Assembly (NCBI GenBank): GCA_030544165.1
Contig: JAUNRP010000024.1
Coordinates: 1-10,524, forward strand
DNA length: 10,524 nt
Reading direction: 5' to 3'
From: a bacterium
GTDB taxonomy: Bacteria; Actinomycetota; Actinomycetes; Actinomycetales; Actinomycetaceae
The notes below the pieces were generated by a model. It saw nothing but the letters and a program-made list of their open reading frames with translations, was not told where the DNA came from and did not search any database. Below, in pieces: positions 5,432 through 10,524 of the stretch (position 1 is the stretch's first letter; every line of letters begins with the position of its first letter). Both the position numbers and the translations under genes were made by a program.

Positions 5432-7101
5432 GCCGCCACCTCACCGTCCGCGCGGGGCTCGGTTCCGCCAAGGTACCCGTGGGGGGTCTGCCAGATGGCC
5501 TGGCCGCGGCCGAACACGGTGTCGGCGGGGGCGAGGGTGGCGGCGTGGCCGCGGGCGGCGAGTTCCTCGGTGACCTGGGCGGCTGAGGCCTGCGGCCAGG
5601 GGCGGTCCTCGATCTGGATGTCCAGGCCGGAGTGCCAGTGCCAGCGGGGCTGATCGAGGGCAGCCTGGGGGTCCATGCCGCCGTCCACGGTGTGGAGCAC
5701 GAACTGGACGTGGCCCTGCGCCTGCATGTGCCCGCCCATCACACCGAACGGACCGATGGGGGTGTGACCCGCCGCGGCCGCGCCACTCGCCCCGCCTCCG
5801 CCGTCCGCTGCGGCGCCACTCTCCCCATCCTCACGACCCGTACGGGTGAGGAAGCCCGGGATGATTGTGTGGAAGGGGCGCTTGCCCGGCGCGAGCTCGT
5901 TGGGGTGGCCCGGCTCGAGTGAGAATCCGTGGCCGCGGTTCTGGAGGGCGATCCCGGTGCCCGGCACCACCACGTAGGAGCCGAACCCGTGGAAGTTGGA
6001 CTGGATGAAGCTGACCATCTGGCCCTCGGAATCGGTGGCGCAGAGGTAGACGGTCTCCGATCCGGGCGGAGTTCCGGGAGTGGGGGTCAGTGCGGTGGCG
6101 CCGATGAGGTCCCGGCGGGCCGCGGCGTAGGCGGGATCGAGGAGTCCGGCCGTGGGCACGGGGGTGTGGTCCGGGTCCGCCACGTGGCGATGGGCATCAG
6201 TGAGGGCGAGCTTCACGGCCTCAATGGCGCGGTGGAGGCCGGGGGTGGTGGTGGGGTCGATGTCTGAGGGGTCGAGGCCGTCGAGGATCGTGAGGGCCGC
6301 GAGGACCGCGATCCCCTGACTGCTGGGCGGGATCTCCCAGACGGTGTGGTCCCGGAAGTTGGCCGAGATCGGCTCGACCCACTGGGAGGTGTGGGCGGCG
6401 AGGTCAGCGGCGGTGAGGTAGCCGCCGGACCGTGCGGCCCAGTTCGAGATCGTCTCCGCGAGTTCTCCGTGGTAGAAGTCCTCTCCCCCGGTTGCTGCGA
6501 TAGCGCGGAGCGTGGCGGCGTGGTCGGGGAGCCGGGCGATCTCGCCGGCGCGGGGAGCGCGGCCCTCAGGGGCGAAGACCCGGCCGAACTCGGCGAAGAC
6601 CTCACCGTTGGCGGCGGAAGGCGCCCTGCGCACGCCGGCCTCCCATCCACGCGCCACCACCGGCGTGACCTCGAACCCCTCCTCCGCGAGCGCCGCGGCT
6701 GGTTCGATGAGCCGCTGGAACGGAAGCCGGCCCATCCTCGCGTGGAGGTCGCGCCACATTGCCACGGCTCCGGGGACGGTTACGGCCTCCCATCCGTGGA
6801 GGGGGACCTCTGTTCTGCCCGCATCACGGAGCTTGGCGGCGGTGAGTGCGGCCGGCGCGCGGCCCGAGCCGTTGATCCCGTGGAGCCGGCCACCGTCCCA
6901 CACAAGCGCGAAGGCATCGGAGCCGATTCCGTTGGAGCAGGGCTCCACCACGGTGAGCGCGGCGGCCGTCGCGATTGCGGCGTCCACCGCGTTCCCGCCC
7001 TCCCGGAGGACCTGGAGCCCCACCTCCGCAGCTGCGGGCTGCGAGGTGGCCACAGCCCCATGTGCTGCGTTGACGGGCGGGCGGCCGAACCGATCACTCA
7101 T
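5425..7101 (-). CDS. Gamma-glutamyltransferase-family Ntn hydrolase, cytoplasmic (YwrD-like)
   Basis: A 558-residue Ntn hydrolase of the gamma-glutamyltransferase/acylase family, made as a precursor that should self-cleave before Thr350. N-terminal conserved blocks are seen: GAVATSQPAAAEVGLQVLRE (15-34), GGNAVDAAIATAAALTVVEP (35-54), GIGSDAF (58-64) and LHGINGSGRAP (73-83). The cleavage region reads GSETVYLCATDSEGQMVSF, with nucleophile Thr350 in place of the classic TTHLSVVD setting. FGVMGGHMQAQGH (452-464) would form the oxyanion region. There is no signal peptide, so it acts inside the cell, unlike periplasmic Ggt. True substrates of this subgroup (gamma-glutamyl amides or acyl compounds) are uncertain. 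A Gly/Ala-rich stretch at about 419-447 interrupts the usual short link between IIPGFL and PFGVMGG. The ATG at 7101 is preferred over an in-frame GTG at 7122 because TACGCT lies 6 nt before it. Confidence 0.88.
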   Translation of the reverse strand: MSDRFGRPPVNAAHGAVATSQPAAAEVGLQVLREGGNAVDAAIATAAALTVVEPCSNGIGSDAFALVWDGGRLHGINGSGRAPAALTAAKLRDAGRTEVPLHGWEAVTVPGAVAMWRDLHARMGRLPFQRLIEPAAALAEEGFEVTPVVARGWEAGVRRAPSAANGEVFAEFGRVFAPEGRAPRAGEIARLPDHAATLRAIAATGGEDFYHGELAETISNWAARSGGYLTAADLAAHTSQWVEPISANFRDHTVWEIPPSSQGIAVLAALTILDGLDPSDIDPTTTPGLHRAIEAVKLALTDAHRHVADPDHTPVPTAGLLDPAYAAARRDLIGATALTPTPGTPPGSETVYLCATDSEGQMVSFIQSNFHGFGSYVVVPGTGIALQNRGHGFSLEPGHPNELAPGKRPFHTIIPGFLTRTGREDGESGAAADGGGGASGAAAAGHTPIGPFGVMGGHMQAQGHVQFVLHTVDGGMDPQAALDQPRWHWHSGLDIQIEDRPWPQASAAQVTEELAARGHAATLAPADTVFGRGQAIWQTPHGYLGGTEPRADGEVAAY

Positions 7102-7107
7102 GCCCCG

Positions 7108-7113
7108 AGCGTA
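7108..7113 (-). promoter_or_regulatory. Putative -10 box of the leaderless GGT-like gene
   Basis: TACGCT on the minus strand, 6 nt (CGGGGC) before the ATG at 7101. The extended string TACGCTCG resembles the TAGGCTCG before galK and the uridylyltransferase. No good -35 was found 16-18 nt upstream and no Shine-Dalgarno precedes the ATG. Confidence 0.4.
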
Positions 7114-7142
7114 CGTGAGCACGGGCGTTCGCCACCGGACCG

Positions 7143-7217
7143 CACCCCCGCACCCACCCAGTTCGGTTCCCCGTCACCCACCCCAACATCGCTTCCCCCG
7201 GACCCACCCCAACATCG
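7143..7217 (-). repeat. 26-bp tandem repeat, two good copies plus a decayed third
   Basis: Read on the minus strand, units at 7217-7192 and 7191-7166 share the first 16 bases exactly (CGATGTTGGGGTGGGT) and continue with similar G-rich tails (CCGGGGGAAG and GACGGGGAAC). A third, shortened unit (7165-7143) starts CGAACTGGGTGGGTG. The array ends about 30 nt upstream of the GGT-like gene's -10 box. Its G-runs lie on the coding strand and could form a quadruplex, although one loop in each possible four-tract set is 9-10 nt. Confidence 0.8.
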
Positions 7218-7311
7218 ACTGTGTGTTGTAACCAACGACTGAGACGGTGTAGCGCCCCCATTTGGGTCGCCGTGGGGGAATTCAACACACACTCGATGAG
7301 AGGGGGTGGAG
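7202..7311. repeat. Imperfect 110-bp inverted repeat (MITE- or cruciform-like)
   Basis: The core arms CATCGACTGTGTGTTG (7213-7228) and CAACACACACTCGATG (7283-7298) are reverse complements at 15 of 16 positions. Outside them the symmetry continues with a small gap: CCCACCCC on the left faces GGGGGTGG on the right (to 7311). Inside, CCCCCA (7255-7260) and TGGGGG (7273-7278) make a nested 6-bp stem. The left arm shares its sequence with the 26-bp tandem units. No transposase gene or target duplication is seen. Confidence 0.7.
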
Positions 7312-7350
7312 TGCCCTTGCGGTGGGAGGCCCGAGGGCGGGGCTCTGAGG

Positions 7351-7395
7351 GCATGTTGTCAATAGGTCCCGCACAGGGACCAATTGACTACATGC
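7351..7395. repeat. 45-nt hairpin, 20-nt arms with two mismatches
   Basis: The arm GCATGTTGTCAATAGGTCCC (7351-7370), the loop GCACA and the arm at 7376-7395 pair at 18 of 20 positions. The two exceptions are a T-T at arm position 7 and an A-A at position 14. It is more AT-rich than its surroundings and begins 82 nt past the ABC permease stop. With no T-tract on either side it is not a classic intrinsic terminator. Alternatives are a large operator, a REP-like element, or two abutting transposon ends, since TG at 7354 and CA at 7391-7392 would bound a TG...CA pair. Confidence 0.75.
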
Positions 7396-7476
7396 TCGGC
7401 GGGGCTGGGAGGGGGGTCCGCGGGAGGGAAGGAGGGCGGGGAGGTCCGACAGGAGGCCCGGCGGGGGCTTCTACGC

Positions 7477-9813
7477 CTACTCGGCGATCAGCTCGCGGCT
7501 GGTCAGCCGGCCCACGTTGCGGCCCATCCACACGAGCAGCAGCCACGAGATCGCGAACATCCCGAGGCCGATCGCAACCAGCGAGAGGGGGCTCGCCGCG
7601 CCGCCGAGGTTCCTCACACCCAGCAGCCCCAGCTCCCAACTGATGAGTGGCCCGGTGAGGAACCCCCCGGCCACCAGCCCCACCGCCAAACCCACGGCCA
7701 CCACCGGCAGGTGCGCCGCCGCGGTCTGCCGCGAGATCCGGGCCCGGGAGAATCCAAGCGCTCGCATGATGCCCACCTCGCTCTGTCGCGCGGTCTGGTG
7801 CGAGGCCACCACCAGGCCCAGGACCAGCACGATCACCGCTGCGGTCAGCACCAGAATCGCAACGGAGAGGCCCCGGGACATGGTGAGCCAGACCTCCATG
7901 ATGCTCGCCATGGTGGTGCTCTCGTTCGAGACGGACACGGCGGAGTCGCCGAGCGCATCCCGCACCGGCGGGATCACGTCATCCGTCTCCACGCCCGGCG
8001 CCACGTTCGCCGTGAGGAACCCCGGCACGTAGTTCGGCGCCACCCGCTGGTAGCCGGAGGTCACGAGCGAGGCCTCCATTCCGAGCGCGGCGCTCGACTG
8101 GGTGGCGCCCGTGATCAGGTAGTTCTCGCTCGCGGTGCCGCCCGCCAGGGTAACGGTGTCCCCGATCGTGAGGCCGAGGCGCTCCAGCGCATTCGCGCCC
8201 ATCGCCACCTCATCGGCGCGTTCGGGGTACCGGCCCTCATAGATCGCGGAGTACCGCAGCAGCCCGAAGTCCGGCGTCACGTGGACCATCAGGTCCTGGC
8301 TCCCCGCCAGCAGGTTGCGGTTCTCGTAGGTAGTGGCCATCTCGATCCCCTCCACCGCCTGCACGGTGGCGAGCGCCGCGCCTGGATCCGCACCCTCGCG
8401 CAGGGAGATCGAGATGTCCGAATCCATCCCCCAGATGGTGAGCACGAACCTCTGCGGGTCACCGAGGATGTGCGTCTGGATGGCCACCGTGAACGTGGAC
8501 GCGAAGGCCGCAAGCGCGATCAGCCCGATCGTGGCGGCGGCTCGCCCGCGGGACCGGAGGATGGACTTCACCCCCACCAGCCAGTCCACCTGCCCGCGCG
8601 TGCTGGCCAGCGGCAGCGGATTGGTGCGGAACGCGTGGGTGGCCACCCCGCCCCGGAGCGCGTCCACCGGTGGCGTGCGCCGGATCCGTCCCCCCGCGAC
8701 GACGGCGGCGATCGCCACGGTCCCGAGCAGGACTCCCAGCGTCACGGCTGCCGCCAGGGCGTCGAATCCCGGGTTCCAGCCCAGGCCGGTCTGGCCCTCG
8801 ATCGAGACGCGTACCAGTGGCAGCGCCAGCCACGCGAGCCCCACCCCCACGGCTGTCGCCACCACCGTGGCCACCGCGTACTGGCCCACGATCCCGCTCA
8901 CGATCTGCCGGGAGGTGAATCCCACCGCCTTGAGGGATCCCACCGCCGGCATGTCCCGCGTGACCGTCTGCCGGATCATGAAGGAGACGGCCACCACGAC
9001 CACGATCCCCACGATGAACCCGAACGCGGCGAGCAACACGGCGAACATGGTGGCACCCATCGAACTGCCGGCCCGCAACAGGTGCCCCGAGATGTCGTAG
9101 AGCATCGGCGTGGAGATGCCGTTGTCCGTTCCCCACTGGCGGACCAGCGCGGAACCATCGGTGGAGACGGCGTCCCAGTGGGCGGCATCCGGGATGACCG
9201 CGGAGACGGACCACGCCTCCTGGGCGGCCCCCTCGATAGCCGCGAGCCCAGCCTCCGGAAGCTGGAATCCGAGCACCCCCATGGTCATGGACGCCCTGGT
9301 GGGACTCTCCACGAACCCGGCGATGTGGAAGGGGCGCTCGGAGACGCCGAGCGCCAGCGGCGAACCGAGCTCGTAGCCCCCGTACTTCAGGATGAGAGGC
9401 GCATAGATGGGGTTCTCCACCTCAGCGCCGTGGGTTTCCACCACCCGGGCCTGATCGAGCCGGGTGGCCAAACCGATCTGGTCGAACCGCATCATGCTGG
9501 AGATCTCCGAGCCGTTGAACTCCAGCGTGGAGACGGTGAGGCGGGTCCTCGTCACCTCGGTCTCGGACACCCGCGCGTCAGCCCTGAGGTAGTCGTCGAG
9601 CGTGGTGGCCGCGTCCTCCGCCGGGACGATGAAGAGCGCGCCCGGGGTGCGCAGCTCCTCGGTGAGCTGCGTGTAGCTCCGCGAGTAGCCGAGGGCGAGG
9701 ATGACCGCGAGGTTGAGCAGCATCGCCGCGATCACCACCAGGAGCGCGGTGGCCGCGAACTGCCCGCGGCCGCGCCGGAGGTTGCGCCGCACGAGCGGGC
9801 CCACAGCGCGCAT
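7477..9813 (-). CDS. ABC transporter permease with two FtsX domains (MacB/LolC type)
   Basis: A 778-residue membrane protein that couples with the preceding ATPase to move a substrate at the outer face of the membrane (mechanotransmission class; lipoprotein, peptide or drug). Its layout is a basic N-terminus, TM1 (about 20-42), a large extracellular domain (43-250), TM2-4 (255-280, 308-335, 352-374), then the second half with TM5 (426-448), an extracellular domain (449-645) and TM6-8 (650-672, 701-722, 743-764). Both FtsX domains carry the coupling-helix pattern: DMPAVGSLKAVGFTSRQIVS (287-306) and SEVGIMRALGFSRARIS (678-694). Duplicated 8-TM permeases of this kind are typical of actinobacteria and other Gram-positives. 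It starts 3 nt after the ATPase stop, with GGTGAGGG directly before the ATG, so the two are translationally coupled. No substrate or regulator can be read from the context. Confidence 0.93.
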   Translation of the reverse strand: MRAVGPLVRRNLRRGRGQFAATALLVVIAAMLLNLAVILALGYSRSYTQLTEELRTPGALFIVPAEDAATTLDDYLRADARVSETEVTRTRLTVSTLEFNGSEISSMMRFDQIGLATRLDQARVVETHGAEVENPIYAPLILKYGGYELGSPLALGVSERPFHIAGFVESPTRASMTMGVLGFQLPEAGLAAIEGAAQEAWSVSAVIPDAAHWDAVSTDGSALVRQWGTDNGISTPMLYDISGHLLRAGSSMGATMFAVLLAAFGFIVGIVVVVAVSFMIRQTVTRDMPAVGSLKAVGFTSRQIVSGIVGQYAVATVVATAVGVGLAWLALPLVRVSIEGQTGLGWNPGFDALAAAVTLGVLLGTVAIAAVVAGGRIRRTPPVDALRGGVATHAFRTNPLPLASTRGQVDWLVGVKSILRSRGRAAATIGLIALAAFASTFTVAIQTHILGDPQRFVLTIWGMDSDISISLREGADPGAALATVQAVEGIEMATTYENRNLLAGSQDLMVHVTPDFGLLRYSAIYEGRYPERADEVAMGANALERLGLTIGDTVTLAGGTASENYLITGATQSSAALGMEASLVTSGYQRVAPNYVPGFLTANVAPGVETDDVIPPVRDALGDSAVSVSNESTTMASIMEVWLTMSRGLSVAILVLTAAVIVLVLGLVVASHQTARQSEVGIMRALGFSRARISRQTAAAHLPVVAVGLAVGLVAGGFLTGPLISWELGLLGVRNLGGAASPLSLVAIGLGMFAISWLLLVWMGRNVGRLTSRELIAE

Positions 9814-9816
9814 CCC

Positions 9817-10524
9817 TCACCACCCCATCTCAGCGAGGAAGGCCAGGAGACGTGAGGTTCGCGCGTCGTCGTCGGGAATGAACGGACCCAGGGCGAGCTC
9901 ACCCTGGATGGTGCCATCGCGCAGGTAGAGGATGCGGGAGCCGCGCACGGCGGTGCGGACGTCGTGGGTGACCATGACCACGGACTGGCCGCCGCGGTGG
10001 ACTTCTGTGAGCAGGTCGAGCACGCGGGAGGAGGACTCGGAGTTGAGCTGACCGGTGGGCTCGTCCGCGAAGACCACCTCCGGGGAGTTGATGAGGGCGC
10101 GCACGAGTGCCACACGCTGCGCCTCGCCGCCGGAGAGCTGTCCGGGGAGCTTGCGGCGGGTGGAGGTGTCGATCTCCACGAGGTCGAAGAGCTCGTTCGC
10201 GCGGGTGGCCACCACCTCGCGGCGGCGGCGCAGGAGCCCGGGCGCCATCACGTTGTCCATGGCGGACATGGAGTCCAACAGGTTGATCTGCTGGAACACG
10301 AATCCGCAGTGGTCGCGCCGGAAGGCGGCGAGGCGGTCCTGGTTCAGGCGGGAGATCTCGGTGCCGGAGAACGTCACCGTGCCGAGCGTGGGCCGGTCGA
10401 TCCCCGAGAGCGCGTAGAGCAGCGTGGACTTTCCCGCCCCGGATGGCCCCATGATCACCGTGAAGTCCTCCGCCTCGATGGCGAGGTCCAGGTTCTTCAG
10501 CACGTGCTGCTGCACGCCCTCGGT
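9817..10524 (-). CDS. ABC transporter ATPase (MacB/LolD type), 5' end outside the window
   Basis: The last 235 residues of the nucleotide-binding subunit that powers the FtsX-type permease after it. Numbering from the window edge: Walker A GPSGAGKST (26-34), Q-loop GFVFQQINLLDSMSAMDNV (74-92), signature LSGGEAQRVALVRAL (130-144), Walker B VVFADEPTG (150-158) and H-loop His187 in VMVTHD. All catalytic residues are present, so it should be active. The open frame runs off the window with TEGVQQHVLKNLDL. In relatives about 15-20 more residues precede this, including the A-loop aromatic, so the apparent internal GTG at 10515 is not the start. The C-terminal tail after LRDGTIQGEL (about 211-235) is short. 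The operon order ATPase-permease is standard for this class. Confidence 0.93.
   Translation of the reverse strand, partial: TEGVQQHVLKNLDLAIEAEDFTVIMGPSGAGKSTLLYALSGIDRPTLGTVTFSGTEISRLNQDRLAAFRRDHCGFVFQQINLLDSMSAMDNVMAPGLLRRRREVVATRANELFDLVEIDTSTRRKLPGQLSGGEAQRVALVRALINSPEVVFADEPTGQLNSESSSRVLDLLTEVHRGGQSVVMVTHDVRTAVRGSRILYLRDGTIQGELALGPFIPDDDARTSRLLAFLAEMGW

Larger units (their letters stand above)
7102..7476. other. 375-bp non-coding gap with repeats and hairpins
   Basis: No believable gene lies here. Short open frames on either strand run through the repeats and match nothing recognisable. The region holds, in plus-strand order, the GGT-like gene's -10 box, a 26-bp tandem repeat (7143-7217), a large imperfect inverted repeat (7202-7311) and a 45-nt hairpin (7351-7395). 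Between 7396 and 7476 there is only G-rich DNA that runs up to the stop of the ABC permease gene. Confidence 0.7.

Noticed and set aside
7143..7217. CRISPR-like array
   Set aside because: Only two full units, a 16-base shared block with 10-base remainders that are themselves similar, no spacers of regular length and no cas genes nearby.
7094..7354. Small minus-strand open frame (86 codons) in the intergenic gap
   Set aside because: Its sequence is made by the tandem and inverted repeats, it overlaps the GGT-like gene's start and promoter, and no ribosome site or protein pattern was seen.
7351..7395. Ordinary Rho-independent terminator
   Set aside because: Neither strand has a T-tract after the stem, and the mismatched 20-nt arms are longer than usual terminator stems, so it is listed as a repeat of unknown role.
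7384..9855. Very long plus-strand open frame (823 codons) opposite the ABC permease gene
   Set aside because: It is rich in Arg, His and Gly with no recognisable domain, and lies antisense to a clear FtsX-type gene. Long antisense frames are expected in GC-rich coding DNA.

Overview
The window is GC-rich DNA with dense, mostly minus-strand genes and short spacers. The actinobacterial (Micrococcales-like) character is inferred from several things: strong GC bias at third codon positions, a eukaryote-type UDP-glucose pyrophosphorylase, lipoprotein-anchored transporter subunits, and three genes whose -10-like TANNNT boxes sit 6-7 nt from the start codon, as in actinobacterial leaderless transcripts. 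No RNA gene, CRISPR array or intact mobile element was found.

Layout. Positions 1-257 (minus) hold the N-terminal part of a UTP-glucose-1-phosphate uridylyltransferase, cut by the window edge. A terminator-like hairpin (321-348) separates it from a minus-strand TAXI-type TRAP transporter operon. In transcription order this operon is TAXI solute-binding lipoprotein (4049-2994), DUF1850 lipoprotein (about 3013-2531, overlapping the TAXI stop) and fused TRAP permease (2501-372). A divergent 146-bp spacer with two 8-bp palindromes leads to galK on the plus strand (4196-5431). galK converges on, and overlaps by 7 bp, a cytoplasmic gamma-glutamyltransferase-family gene (7101-5425, minus). A 375-bp non-coding gap (7102-7476) carries 26-bp tandem repeats, a large imperfect inverted repeat and a separate 45-nt hairpin. 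The window ends with an ABC exporter-like pair on the minus strand: ATPase (cut at 10524) followed by an 8-TM FtsX/MacB-type permease.

How they work together. The TAXI protein should capture an organic acid or amino acid outside the membrane and hand it to the fused permease for ion-coupled uptake; DUF1850 is a recurrent partner of unknown function. GalK and the pyrophosphorylase are both steps around UDP-sugar/Leloir metabolism. They lie on opposite sides of the transporter operon but have almost identical start regions (TAGGCTCG-N5-ATG). The ABC pair is a self-contained system, probably for lipoprotein or peptide export or extraction. The least explained DNA is the 7102-7476 intergenic region. 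No clearly new multi-gene system is visible; the most notable signals are the non-coding structures and the shared leaderless start motif.
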